Source: Cyclaneusma minus
Taxonomy: Eukaryota > Ascomycota > Leotiomycetes > Marthamycetales > Marthamycetaceae
Assembly (NCBI GenBank): GCA_037179335.1
Contig: JAKZHN010000009.1
Location: 496,001 to 560,000 of the forward strand
DNA: 64,000 bases
Reading direction: 5' to 3'
Part shown: one piece after another, positions 11,722 through 23,201 of the stretch
Position numbering within the stretch: the stretch's first letter is position 1
Layout: each line of letters starts with the position of its first letter
Notes under the pieces: model-generated
Seen by the model: the letters and a program-made list of their open reading frames with translations, nothing else
Told to the model about the DNA's origin: nothing
The model's database searches: none
Position numbers and translations under genes: made by a program

Positions 11722-13831
11722 TTAGATTTTCAGTCGGAGTTCCAACTTCCCACCGCTCATCGCCTTGAAGTCATCTATAATTGCCCAAGCAGGCACAACG
11801 TAGCTGAGTAGTCTCCCAGTCAACAGTTTGGTTTGGCCACCCCAGATTAACCCGAGCCAAGTTCCGCGATCATCAAAGACTGCGGCGCCAGAATCTGGGA
11901 CCAAACTGGATAGAAACGCATTGTAATTGGGGTCACCAATGCATGTAGCTTCACTGCTTCGGTCAGTTGGCGAGTGCCATGGCATATAAACATTTGCCCT
12001 CTTGTCCAGACAGATGGTTCCATAAGTGCATCCAGTCACCGCGCCAATCTGGTAGACATCCTCGTTCGAAGGCGTTACCGCATCTCTTCCGAAGTCCAAG
12101 TCGATTGTGGAAATACTCTTCGCATAAGGGGGGCGGCCAGGCCAGTCCTTTGCCTTATGGGCAATCTGGAGGAATGTCAGTACATGGCGAGCCCATATTA
12201 TAAGAACGAGACTCTTACCTCGTTGGAGGCGTTCTTCAACGCCTCGCCCTCAATGGTGACGGCCGCAACGTCTAGGCGGCCCTGCTCCGTATTCTTCCGT
12301 TTCAGCCCTCCGGAGTAGTAAATACTCCCTAACTGCTGAATAGGGTATCCGGGGTCTTGGAGTACGTCAATCTGGCTCCGGTATTGGTCAATCTCGGCCT
12401 GCAGTCTCTCTTTGTACTTTTTATTGCCCTTCTGCATCCGCAAAGTGCACTTGGCGATTTCAGTGTTTTTTCCCTCGATGGTGATGTCGATTTTCCTTGT
12501 GCTTGGTGACCGAAATACATGGCGAGACACATCGCGCTCCCCGGTCTGGCTCTGAAAAAAAACCGGAATCGTCTAGCTCTAAAACTATATTAGTCTTTTA
12601 TCCCGACGCTGACACGTAGGAATAACGCAATAGACTTACTCTGGCATAGTGAGCCGGCCTCGGCGTGAGGCAACCAATCATCCCCGGCTTCTGATCACGT
12701 GTTGCCATCCTCCCGCGAACTTTGAAGGAAACCTGGCAGGGCAGTTCTCACCACAGAATGACTGGTAAGCACGACTGTATCGACTACATCCGTCGTGCCG
12801 GCCTTCACCACCTCCATCACCACACCTATTGTGCCGATGGCCTTGCGATGGGGTTCTGGGGCTTGGGCAGTCCCATTGGAAAGTGAACTTCCAGGACGGA
12901 CTGAGGTGAAATGAACTTCTTCACCTGTGAGGGGTTGAATCTGAGGGGCGGTTGTGATGCCAAGCGTCACTTCTCCACGTTCGAACTCGATCTGGACTTC
13001 TGTGAGATCCAGGGTTTCGAGCTCTCTCATCATCCTAGCCGTAGTGTTCTGCCAGGCTGGAGGGTCTATTGTCCAATCAACGGTTATTGATACCGTAACC
13101 GGATTCTTGGACCTATCTGAGTTGTAGCCGAGTCTGACAAGGTCCACGGACCAGACATGCCCGCGAAGGCTCCCAGAGCTGTCGAGAATGTCCGAGAAGC
13201 ATTTCTGAAGAACCACCTTCCACGTGAGAAGGAACGGGTGCTCAGGCTCGACATGACAGATGTATCTCGGTGCCCAGAATGGGTACCCGAGAATCTCTAC
13301 GGTTATCTCTGTTTGTGAAACTATGCTGGTGTTGAGAAGAGTGTAGAGTTCGGCAACGCAGTTGCGCTGATCTTTTGGTTCGAACTTCAAGTTCTTGAGA
13401 GTATAGATCAACAAGGTGACCCTACCATTGGGTGGAGGAGTACCACCGATATGTCGATAGGCAAGGTCGAGCTCGTCCACCTTAATGGAGTACTTCCTAT
13501 CAAACGATTAGCACTTGTTGTCTTCAACACAGCATCAAACTTACTTCAAGATGCCCCTAATCTCATTCTGCATAGTCTCATCAGAGTATCTCTTGTAGGC
13601 CTCGTGGCTCTGCCTCATGTTGGAGCTCCACAGGGGAAGGATTTCCAGGGGGGGCCGGCCGACGCGGTGCTCCTGGTAGGTGTGAGGGACGGGCGTGAGC
13701 ATATCGTCCGGTCCGTCGTACGAGTTCGCCTCAGATTTTTGTCGACGATTACGTTTCGGTTTGATCCACTCGAAGTTAGGTCCATCCTGTGGCCTCTTCG
13801 ATGGCGTGCTCATGGAGGCCATATTCGTCAT
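11722..13831 (-). CDS. Large protein with degenerate trypsin-like (PA clan) serine peptidase domain
   Basis: Five exons (13545-13831, 12752-13496, 12640-12690, 12219-12551, 11722-12165) join in frame across four introns (48, 61, 88 and 53 nt) to give 619 residues. The 51-nt third exon is frame-neutral and open. The C-terminal half carries a chymotrypsin-fold triad: VVLTSHSV (His about 342, cf. the family LTAAH/LTNHH motif), RLDVAAVTI (Asp about 455) and VPDSGAAVFD..GLIWGG (Ser about 564, with the usual GDSG changed to PDSG). A Lys/Glu-rich helical insert separates His and Asp. The N-terminal 340 residues have a basic region (KPKRNRRQK) but no recognised domain. There is no signal peptide, so an intracellular role is likely. 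Whether it is proteolytically active is uncertain. Confidence 0.7.
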
Positions 13832-14905
13832 GTATGGACGATGAAGCCAGAGAGTAAGAAGGGATGCGTTCGAGGAGGGACAGAGGAGGAAGTTTGTTGT
13901 TTTATGAGGAGCGCAGGCGAGTTTGCAGCTTTCCAGGAGCGTGGTAGGAATTGGGGTCGAGTTTGAAGGAGAAGGTGAGTCTACCTACCTTTGCCTTTTT
14001 TATTTCAGAATATGTATGGTTCGTGGTTTGACTCAGCCGGCTTGTAGCGTCGACTAAGTTCACCTCGACCAAGTTCACCTCGACCAAGTTCACCTCGACC
14101 AAGTTTGACGGTCTTCGGGATTGGGGTGTCATTCCGTAAAACAGTCGGTGATCACGGGCCGTTTCCGTTCCATAATCCCAAAGAAAGCTCCATGGTCTGA
14201 GGGATCGGTCGGTGCCTGACGGCTATGTGCGCTCGTATCCGCGATTCTGCTGTTTGCAATGCATTGCAGTCTGCACAGTCCCAGCGTATTTGCAGCACTC
14301 TTCAGATGTTTTCTTCTAGGGGCGCCTTCCTGTCCACAACGCTAAAAGACTTCCACGACCTTGGTAGCTGCAATGCTCCCGATTGCTTCCACTTTCCGAA
14401 TCCGCTCACTTCGGCTTTCGTTGGGTACTCTACTGCCGGGCTTCCAAGCCGGCTTGGTGGGATGGAACTGCGATGGAACTGAATCTCCTGCGCAGAACTT
14501 TCGCTGCCGCTGGGCGCCCGGCGCTGGACCGTTACCTCGAGGAACGGAAAAACGTTTTTCCTTTCCTGGAATACTTGTATCTGTTTCGAGGGTTCCGAAG
14601 ATGAAGCTTGTTGGTAGTTACTCAGGATATCTCTGAAGACTTGGAATATTCTCAATTATTGGACATTTTCACAGTCTCCGGCATTATTCCTAGGGCTATA
14701 GGGCGAGCGTTCAAGCATTGTAACATATACATAATGTCACACATAAGTAGATCGAATTGACACGCTGATCCGAAACATGCGAAATTACCCTTGCGCTTGA
14801 GTCAGGTAGTAAATGCGAAGACAACTCTATACAGGCCATCGGAATAGTGGCTACTTTACGAAACTCGAAACCTTTGCGCCAGCGCCAGCTGCCCACACAC
14901 AACAT
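13832..14905. other. Intergenic, upstream of the protease-like gene
   Basis: About 1.1 kb with a short 15-bp minisatellite at 14056-14100 and a set of overlapping non-credible ORFs. It should include the promoter of the minus-strand gene ending at 13831 and the 3' end of the dehydrogenase gene. Confidence 0.45.
14056..14100 (+). repeat. 15-bp minisatellite, three perfect copies
   Basis: The unit AAGTTCACCTCGACC occurs three times in tandem, flanked by partial copies (CGACTAAGTT before and AAGTTTGACG after). It lies in the presumed promoter of the minus-strand protease-like gene. Confidence 0.9.
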
Positions 14906-17021
14906 CTATGCTTTCGTCTTGCTGCTCTCAGATACCGAAACCCCAGTCATCAGTTCCCAGACTCTCACCACTCCGGAATCCGCCTCGTGGCTCCATCCTT
15001 TCGCAGCGCCCATCAGGTAAAGTTGATGAGCAGCAGCACTCAGGGGAGCCGGACAATTCAGTTTCTTGGCTTCATCAAGCACGATAGCCTGCACCGCACC
15101 ACAAGTCAGCACTGTTCACTCCCAGCACAGATACCTGTAATGCTAACATCTGGTCCGGGGAAGAAGAGCCAACTTACTAGATCTTTCACGAATATTGCCA
15201 GCGCACTATGTGGCGTCCAATCTCCCTTCAACATCGCCGGAACCCGATTCTCAAACATCCAACTCCCTCCGGCCGCGTCTCGACAGATTTCATACAACTG
15301 TGTTGTGTTTAGTCCCAGTTTCGCTCCAAAAGCCATCGCCTCCGCAGCAGCAGCAATATGCACGCCCGCTAGCATCTGATTGATCATCTTTATTGATGAA
15401 GCTCTCCCCGCGCCGCCTTCCACATGATGCAGATTAGCAGAATCTCCACTCATAGCGCTCAATACCGGACGAGCAGCAGAGATCGCGGCGGAAGGGCCAG
15501 ATGCGATGATAGTGAGTTCACCGGCAGCGGCTTTCGCAACACCGCCGCTGACGGGAGCATCAATGAGGTGGATGCCGAGGGAGGAGAGCTTGGAAGCGGT
15601 GGCGAGTACGAAAGAGGCCGGAACCGTGGACGAGAGGATGACAATGGATCCGCGAGGTAGTGACTGAGCTGCTTGGCCGGAACCGAACAGGGTGTCTTCG
15701 ACTTGCAATGCATTTTGCACCATTACGATGAGGACTTGAGCACCGGCTGCAGCTTCGGAGGGTGAGTTGGTAGGCGTGCCTCCATTGCTTTGGAATTTCG
15801 ACACCGAGGGGTGGTAGACATCGAATCCGTGAACAGGAAAGTTGGCTTTCAGGAGGGAGCTGGCCATCCCTTGGCCCATGGATCCTAGGCCAATGAAGCC
15901 AATCTTTGAGATGCAAATGGGTGAGTGGTGCGAAGTGCCATTTTCCAAGACCGGTACAGCTTGAGCTAACTCGTGAACTGCCAATGGTGTTTGTGGAATA
16001 TATAGGCGGACGAGGTTGGAGTCATCTATACGGCCCATGCCGTGAGCAGATGCTTGAATATAAAGTTGTTCTGCAGCAGCTGACAATGGCACGGGGAAAC
16101 CGTGTTGGCGGGCTGAGGACATGACGATGCCCTAAGACGTGTTAGAATCCGAAAAGATGAACGGCAAAAGTGAGTCTCCACGTACCATGTCTTTTGTGAT
16201 GATATCCATAGCCGAATAGACTGTTGGATCATTGTCCAGCATGTGCGGTACTCGGTTCTGGAACATCCAGCTATTGCCTGCTGCACTTGTTATGATGTTA
16301 TATACTTCTCGTGTGTTCAGACCAGCTTCGGCGGCCAGCGCCATGGCTTCGGACGATGCGGCTATATGAACCCCAGCCAGCACTTGGTGGGACATCTTGA
16401 CATTGCTGCCGGCACCAATTCCACCAGGCAGAACATAGAGCTTCTCGGCATCTGCTAGTTCTGCTAAAACTGATTTGGCTTTCTCCAACGCTGCACTACT
16501 TCCTGCGGCAAAGATGCTCAAGGTACCTTTGGCAGCCCTAATGGTACCCCCAGAGACTGGTGAGTCGATGAAGAAAATGTCGTCTCGTCCCGAAGAGACG
16601 AGCTCGGCTTCAACCTGCTGGGCGTATGAAGCTGAGACGGTAGAGCATAACAACAGGACGGCCCCATTTCGGAGAGCTGCGACCTGTAAGCTTGCTGCCG
16701 CAGGTGACAAGAAGGCCAGTATCCAGATTCTTTGTTTTCCATTTGCAACATACCAGGGACAACAGCATTCTCAGCATCGAAGAGAAGACTTTGCACTTGC
16801 TGGGCATTTGCCACCATGCACACGAAGAAGTGGCAGTTCTCAGCTGCATCTCTCGGAGTCGTTGCTATGAGTCCACCGGCCTCCTTGAATCTCGCCAGCG
16901 ATGGCTCATAGACGTCAAAGCCCGTGACTTCGTGGCCTTGTTTGACGAGGTGGTTGGCCATGCCGAAGCCCATGGCGCCCAGGCCGGCAAAAGCAATCCT
17001 CAACGGCATTCTATCTGACAT
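14906..17021 (-). CDS. Tandem-fused beta-hydroxyacid (6PGDH/HIBADH-type) dehydrogenase
   Basis: Exons 16754-17021, 16186-16694, 15178-16131 and 14906-15088 (introns 59, 54 and 89 nt) encode 637 residues made of two complete HIBADH-like modules. Module 1 has IAFAGLGAMGFGMA (NAD(P) loop), SPVSGGTIRAAKGTL and NVKMSHQ with the family catalytic Lys. Module 2 repeats all three: IGFIGLGSMGQGMA (about residue 337), APVSGGVAKAAAGEL and SIKMINQ. Each module ends in an all-helical cap containing PLSAAA..LY. Both modules have a phase-0 intron at the same place (after KDM and KDL), so an intron-bearing gene was duplicated and fused. Enzymes of this family oxidise 3-hydroxyacids (3-hydroxyisobutyrate, threonate/erythronate, tartronate semialdehyde). 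Divergent from a Zn2Cys6 regulator. Confidence 0.85.
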
Positions 17022-17738
17022 GACAGGAGAGTGGTCGAGACACTCGAACGACTACGCTGGCGCGGAGACTTGACGGGAGCAAATGAGCAACGGCAAACTC
17101 CAAACTTGATGACGATCAGACGCGGAGCTACCGTTTAGCACATCGAAAGGAAGGCGCGGTGAAGATGATTCCTGGCGAGTGAAAATTGCACATGGCCGTG
17201 CAAAACGGAAGCAAGGTGATAATATACGATGGGAAAGACGGAAATGGATACCTACACTGCGGCGCAGACGTGCTCGATGGCGCGGTGATGTGATGCAGAA
17301 CTGCATCCACATGTTGGGGATCATGTGCATTTGGAGATGGGAGCAAGGATCAGGAGCGGACGAATTGATGGCGATGCTTTTTGCGTGTACGGCGCGCGAC
17401 AAGCACCACGATAGCTTCCAAAATAAGCTCGGGCCTGGGGTAAATGCGGGGTTGTCGCCGCCTTCATATAAAACGGCCTCGCCATACTCTCCGCTGCCTG
17501 TCAAATAATCCCCGAAACACACACTTGCCCGCGCTTACAGCTCGATCTCGAATCTGCCCATTTTTTTTCTTCTTGGCTTTTGCTCCTTGTACATCTCCCG
17601 AGCGGCATCCAGTCGTCATCTGATATTCCGGCCCCACCATCCCTGACTGCCCCAAGCTTCCTCGGCCGAAGTGCCTATCCGTTCGAGGGGGGACATTGAG
17701 CCTATACCTGCTCCATTCCCCAAGCTCGTAACTGCGGC
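17022..17738. promoter_or_regulatory. Shared intergenic region between dehydrogenase and Zn2Cys6 regulator
   Basis: The 717 bp separate two divergently transcribed genes, so both promoters must lie here. A CATATAAAACGG box lies at about 17464-17475. A CGGCCG palindrome at 17663-17668 contains facing CGG half-sites, the class of motif bound by Zn2Cys6 dimers. Regulation of the enzyme by the neighbouring factor is inferred from this arrangement only. Confidence 0.45.
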
Positions 17739-20292
17739 ATGAAGCGCGCCTTTCACGAAGCTGGGGGATCTGTAGCACAATCTCCAATCGCCAGCAATGG
17801 CAGCCAGAGCCCCACGGCCACCGTGACCGGGCCCCCACCCAAGATCCCCAAGATATCGAGGAAGGTTACCGCATGTAAGTTTCATAGCAGCTTCACATGT
17901 GCTCTTCAAGCCTGAGGCCTTCCCGAATACATCATTAATGTGCACGCCAATCAAAGGTACTGAGTGCCAGACTCGTAAGATCAGGTGTAATGTGGGTGAC
18001 GAGAACCCAACCTGTTCCCGCTGCCAGCGGATGGGTCTGCGCTGTGTCGTCAATAAGAGCTTGCAGTCTTTGCTGGAGGACGAGTCCGAGTACGTCTGGT
18101 TGACGGAAAGTTCGATTCTATGCTAATGCTGCCAAAGATGGAAATCCACGATGGAACAGAAAACCGACAACTTGCAAGCGGCAGTATCGGAAATCCTCCA
18201 GACGCTGAAATTACCGAAGTTGGAAGCTTTCAATGCGGAAGCTCCTCGAACATCGGTACCGGCCATGTCACCTATTAACACCGCTGCCGAACTTGGCAGC
18301 AGGCACAATGTTTCGCAGCCTCAAATCGGCCCGCCTCAGAATGAGCCAAGTATCAGGCCCACACGGACCCTAGGTATGGCAATGACCAGAGAGAACTCGC
18401 AGGAACCTTCGGGTTCTGAGGACCTGGGAACTGGGAATCTTGTTGCGGCACCGATGGGAAGCTTGTACGAAGTCACCAAATTAAGGTTGGTAGCACGTGA
18501 TCAAGCCCCATGAACATTGTTGCTAACGGCCTTGAAGAAACCTTCGGAGTAATCCAAGGGGCTATATTCACCCCCCGGAAAGGACTTTACTGGAGGAGGA
18601 CTTTATATCCCGCGGCAAGATGACCGAAGGCGAGGCCAAAGAACTGTTTGTTATTTTCAGCCAATCCCTCAACCATTATCTATGGGGCGGTATTGCTCTG
18701 GTCCATGAAGACTTGAATGCGGTCAGAAACTCCTCGACTCTGCTTCTTACGGCCATCCTTGCCGTCACTGCTCTTCATGTTCCAGGCAAGACAAAGACTT
18801 TTGATATTTGCTATTCCGAATTCCTTACTCTTGTTTGCGACTCTATGCTTGATCGGTACCACAATCTAGACACAGTACGAGGGCTCTGTATAGGAGCCTT
18901 CTGGCTATCAGACGTTAGCTGTATGTATACACACCTGCCTGGTTGTATCCCTAGGTACTAACGCCGCTCAAGGGAAATTATCCGGCCATGCTGTAAGGAT
19001 AGCAACCGAGTTAAATTTGCACCAATCTTACTCGAAAGCCATGCGTGGACTTCCCGAGCATGTTGAGAGGGCTCGAGTGTGGTATCTTCTGTACGTATGC
19101 GATCACCACTTCAGCATCGCATACGGCAGACCGCCGGTTATTCACGAGGACAGCGCAATTGCGGGCCATAAGAGCTTTTTGCAATTGCCCGGTATTGTGC
19201 AAGCAGATTTGCGATTACATAGTCAAGTCGCCATCTTCATCATACTAACCAGAATTTACAATACTTTTGGACCGGATACAGAGCAAAGCCTCGCCGAGGA
19301 CAAGCTGAGCTTATTATTGCAATTTAATGCCGATTTGGAAAGCTGGCGAGCAACGTGGGCCACACAGCTATGTGAGTCGCCATGTTTCTGATCTTTTCTC
19401 GTTGTTGGAAATCTATCGTGGAACTTCCGACTGGAAACGACCACGATCGCGACTTGTCTGGTAGCTCCAGTCACTCCAAGTTGTGTTCAAAGACCCAGAC
19501 CACAAAAAAGGCCGGGTGCTCCGAGGCTATTCTTAAAGCTCTCAGATGAATGATGCAGTTGTCTATCCGCTTTGCAAGGGTGAATTACTGACAACCAGCC
19601 CTTCGTTTCAATGCTGACACTAGCCATATTCAGCTCCAAATCCCTTCGTATCAAGCTATCCATCCAAAGGAGTAACACTCCACTATCTCTTCGGACGACT
19701 CCAACTAAATTCACTGTCCCTACGAGGCTACCAACAACTCTACTCCAACAAACTATCCCAACGCCGCCAAGAATTCGCCACCATCGCCATCGAATCCGCA
19801 ATAGCAATCCTCCAATTCGTCCTCGACGAACCCGACATCCGCAACTCGCTCGTCGGCGTCCCCCTCTACCTCCACACCATGATCAGCTACGCCGCCGTCT
19901 TCCTGCTCAAAATCCAGCTAAAATGGAGAACCGGGCAACTCGGCATCAACTCCTCACACATAGCCGATCTCGTCGCAAGAGTTATCAAACTCCTGAATGA
20001 AGCACGTGCTGGTGAGAGACACCTTACTTATCATATTGCGGCTGGACTTAGCAAGATGCTGGATCGGTTTCGGGAGTGGCAGGGAAGGGAAAGTGCGTTT
20101 TTGGAAAAGGGGGGGAAGATTGAGAGCGTGGCGCAGGCGAATGGGAGACCGTATCCGTCGGGGGATTTGCTGGGCTTTGGCGTGGGTGGTGAGTTTGGGG
20201 GCTTGGGGTATGAGATGTATCCGGAGCTGGCGGGGACGTATGAGCAGCAGTGGGGGTTCTTTGATGTGCTGTCGTCGCAGATGCCGGGTTGA
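17739..20292 (+). CDS. Zn2Cys6 transcription factor with fungal-specific middle domain
   Basis: Six exons (17739-17874, 17957-18089, 18138-18485, 18538-18920, 18973-19371, 19634-20292) with introns of 82, 48, 52, 52 and 262 nt encode 685 residues, all junctions in frame. The first intron interrupts the first cysteine codon of the binuclear cluster, C-X2-C-X6-C-X8-C-X2-C-X6-C (Cys 46, 49, 56, 65, 68 and 75). A short coiled-coil linker (KTDNLQAAVSEILQTL) follows. The middle homology region is marked by SGHAVRIATELNLHQSY and ERARVWYLLYVCDHHFSIAYGRPP. It is a nuclear DNA-binding regulator; targets are unknown, but the divergent dehydrogenase is the obvious candidate. The last intron is much longer than the others and could hide an extra exon. 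Confidence 0.87.
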
Positions 20293-20780
20293 TGGACTTT
20301 TAGCGAGCGAGATGATTATGATAGCCAGGATGCTTTTGGCGTTGTGCGTTGCGAGAGTTGTGGTACGTGTCTGGGTGATCCTGTGCTCTGCAATTATCAA
20401 GATATGTGAGCTGCTTTAGCGCTAAGGCTGATATTAAGATAACAGGTTTAGTGCAATGGTATCTCGCCTAGCTACGAGACTGCAGCTTTGAAAAACGGAG
20501 TGCTTGAGCTTCGGTTCCTAAGTGCACCTAGGCTGAGGCCAATTTCCTGGGCCTGTGATCAGTGCGGTTGATCTGCAATAAGGTACGCAGAAAAGCAAAA
20601 CTTCCTAGCCAGAAGTTTCTCCCGCTAACTGGCTACTGGTGGGGATAGTTCCTTTGTTCTCACTTGTTTCACTTGTTTCTTCACTCCTTTCTGGCGACCA
20701 ACATTTAGCCGAGACATGGTAAAACTAAAGTTGGCAGGGTCCTATTGTTCGGCTGCTCATGTCTCGCAATCACTTGATAT
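20293..20780. other. Convergent intergenic region
   Basis: About 490 bases between two convergent genes, with no ORF or repeat of note. Confidence 0.5.
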
Positions 20781-21947
20781 CTAATTCTTTCGTGCGCTAT
20801 CTAATTCTCTGTGCTTCCAAAACTTGCTTCCAAAATCCCCAATTGTCCACGCCGAAGAACATGAGTGCCCATTCGAGCACTGGTTCTGAGACCTTTCCGC
20901 CCACTTCACATGCATTGCAAAAGTCCGCTGTTCAACCTCCGTCCAGTCAACCTCCAGCTTCCGCTTCTGCCCCGTCCTGGGCCCTGGCTCACCACCGCCT
21001 TCCAGACCCCCCTCCGTCTCATTTCCATTCACCACTCGCAGCGCCAGTGGCTGTCGCTCCCCAATTTGACGATCCTCCATTTCTTCGGACTCATCATCGT
21101 CACTAGCCAGCATTTTCAGTTCCTCCTCTGTCGCATTCACCACCCGCAACGGACCCAGCTTCCCCCTATCATCCTCCCAATCCCCTCCATTCTTCCCACC
21201 CTTCTCCCCATCATCACTGCCCCTCTGCGCCGTCACCCCCACTCCGCCACTCTTTCCATCACCCCATCCCTCCGCCCACTCACGCCCCAAAACCTCCCTA
21301 GCCACCACCTCCGGATCCCTCGCCCTCCCCCCACTCTCATACCAAAACCCATTCTTCTCCCTACACGCCATCCTCACAACCCCAAAATGCAGCACAATCT
21401 CCAACCCCTCCCCATGCATCTCCCGCACCAACTCCAAAAACTCTGCCCACTCATCGCTCGCAAATTGGTCATTGTAAGCAGCGGCCAATTCGCAAAACTT
21501 CGCCGGATTGGTAGGATGGAAAAGCATGACTGAGCAGACGCGAGGCGGGGGCGGGGAGGTGGCGAGGTGGAAACGGTATTGGAGTGCGATCAGGTCGAAG
21601 ATCGTGAGGTTGTGGGGGTTGTGGGGGTTGGCGGGTGAAGGGAGGGGGGAGAAGGTGGGGGGGAGGGAGGGTGCGGAGGGGAATGTGGAAGTGATGAGGA
21701 AGGAGGCGGGTTGGCGGAGGGGAAGGGGGCGGTTGTGGCGTAGGGCGAGGGCGGAGCAGGCGGAGTAGATGTGTCGGGAGGTGGCTCTGGAGGTGGAGTT
21801 TGGAGTGTCTGTGGCGAGGTCGTGGCACCAGTTGAGGGTTACTGGGATTGAGAAGGGAGGAGTTGGCGGTGCGGGTGGTTGGGAGGAGGGTGGGGTGGAG
21901 GCTGGAGATGGGGAGAGCCGGAGTGGGGAAGAGTCCGTGGAGGACAT
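20781..21947 (-). CDS. Hypothetical protein, Pro-rich N-terminus and acidic middle
   Basis: Single exon, 388 residues, starting MSSTDSSPLRLSP. The first 110 residues are Ser/Pro-rich and probably disordered. A compact region follows (about residues 110-220: FDLIALQYRFHL, EWAEFLELVREMHGEGLEIVLHFGVV, CREKNGFWYESGG), and then a Gly/Asp/Glu-rich stretch with DDDESEEMEDR and a basic QKRKLE motif that could act as a nuclear localisation signal. I do not recognise the family. The codon use in the middle is strongly C/G-ending, unlike neighbouring non-coding DNA, which supports a real gene. The C-terminal 40 residues look less protein-like and may be misannotated by an unseen intron. Confidence 0.5.
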   Translation of the reverse strand: MSSTDSSPLRLSPSPASTPPSSQPPAPPTPPFSIPVTLNWCHDLATDTPNSTSRATSRHIYSACSALALRHNRPLPLRQPASFLITSTFPSAPSLPPTFSPLPSPANPHNPHNLTIFDLIALQYRFHLATSPPPPRVCSVMLFHPTNPAKFCELAAAYNDQFASDEWAEFLELVREMHGEGLEIVLHFGVVRMACREKNGFWYESGGRARDPEVVAREVLGREWAEGWGDGKSGGVGVTAQRGSDDGEKGGKNGGDWEDDRGKLGPLRVVNATEEELKMLASDDDESEEMEDRQIGERQPLALRVVNGNETEGGLEGGGEPGPRTGQKRKLEVDWTEVEQRTFAMHVKWAERSQNQCSNGHSCSSAWTIGDFGSKFWKHRELDSARKN

Positions 21948-22104
21948 GATGGGCGAATGTTGTGGGTTGCGCAGGTGTGTGGGGTGCGCGAATTTGTATG
22001 TAGAGTTTTGTGCGAAGTTATAGACTGTGCTAGGTTGTGGTTGGAGAGAGTTGTAGCTTAGGAGATGTTGGACTAAGGTCCTCGGGCGAGGTTAAGTATC
22101 AAAG

Positions 22105-22935
22105 AGCGGCCGAGGCGTCCAGACGTCGAGGGAAAGCTAATTGAGACTTGAAAGTTCGAGGGCCGTGGAGAATAGCGGTGGCTTTTGGAACGCTCTCAGC
22201 TACGCTAACGCAAGGACGACCGATGATGGTAGAAGCGCTCGCTATAAGCGGAAGACTGGTGCTTTGAAGCTATAACCCGATTGGCCGATCTAGGTTAAGC
22301 TATGCGTTCGAGAAAGTCGCAGACTGGAAGGAGTTGTGGATAGGAGGTCGGAGCAGGCTCTGTTGACGAGACTGAGTTGCGAAGTGCGGTTGAGGTATCC
22401 GAAGGTCGAGAAAGAAGCGTGTTGAGACTCGGAGGTTCGAGGACCGTGGAGAATAGCGGTGGTTTTTGAATGCTCTCCAGCTACGCTAACCAAAGAACGT
22501 CCGATTATGTGCAATAGGCTAGCTACAAGCGAAAGACTAGTGCTTTATGGCGATAACCCGATCGGTCAACACAGGTTCAACAGTTTTATAACAAATTAGC
22601 GAAGAACGAGCTTAGTGTAGCCATCCTCAACACTGATAGGGATTTTTGATAATTTTGAGAAGCATACATAGGGCCACTAATTTGATAGAAACACCAAGTA
22701 GTATTAACAAAGGCAGCTGAGACATTCGAAGGTCGAGGCAAAAACGTGTTAAGACTTCGAGGGTGGTGGAGAATAGTGGTGATATCCAATTGCGCTTAGG
22801 AAGGCTAACCAAAACCGAAATTTTTTGTACAGAAGGCTAGCTACGCGAGAAACTGGCTAAGCGAAGGGCGAGTGTTATAATACAACAACCCGATCGTTCA
22901 AAATAGGTTCAATAGTTATAAAACAAATCAGTAAA
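22105..22935 (+). repeat. Three degenerate tandem repeats, about 280-330 bp each
   Basis: Copies begin near 22110, 22388 and 22713. Each contains, in order, a GTCGAG/GGTCGAG block, GTTGAGACT/TTGAGACTT-like sequence, GGAGAATAGCGGTGG (GGAGAATAGTGGTGA in copy 3), a CTACGCTAAC or GGCTAACC block, a GCTAGCTAC..AAGACTAGTGCTTT-like block and AACCCGAT..GGTC..AGGTTCAA. Similarity falls and A+T content rises from copy 1 to copy 3. No coding frame is shared. Confidence 0.75.
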
Positions 22936-23110
22936 ACGCCAACTACGTAAAAAACTAGTGTTATAAGGTAATAACCCGAACGGTCACCATAGGTTCAACT
23001 GTGATGAAACAAATCAATAAAGAGCTAGCTAAGCAAAAGACTAGTGCTCTACAGCAATAACCTGATCTGTCAATTCAGGTGCAACAATTATGAAACAAAC
23101 AAAGAAATAG
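22515..23110 (+). repeat. Shorter sub-repeat (about 85-95 bp) inside and beyond the large repeats
   Basis: The distal part of the large repeat, GACTAGTGCTTTA..ATAACCCGATCGGTCAA..AGGTTCAAC..ACAAAT, recurs at about 22535, 22860, 22950 and 23035, the last copies being directly tandem. The copies vary by substitutions and small indels. Confidence 0.7.
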
Positions 23111-23201
23111 CTCACTGTCCTTAATAATAACAGAGATCTTTAACAAATTTAACAGCAGAAAGAGCGCCATCAATCCAACAGAAACAAGACCGTGGTAATT
23201 T

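Noticed and set aside
22105..23110. Repeats considered as a CRISPR-like or LTR structure
   Set aside because: Units are long, degenerate, without spacers, and no terminal repeats, primer-binding site or transposase/reverse transcriptase frame is visible.
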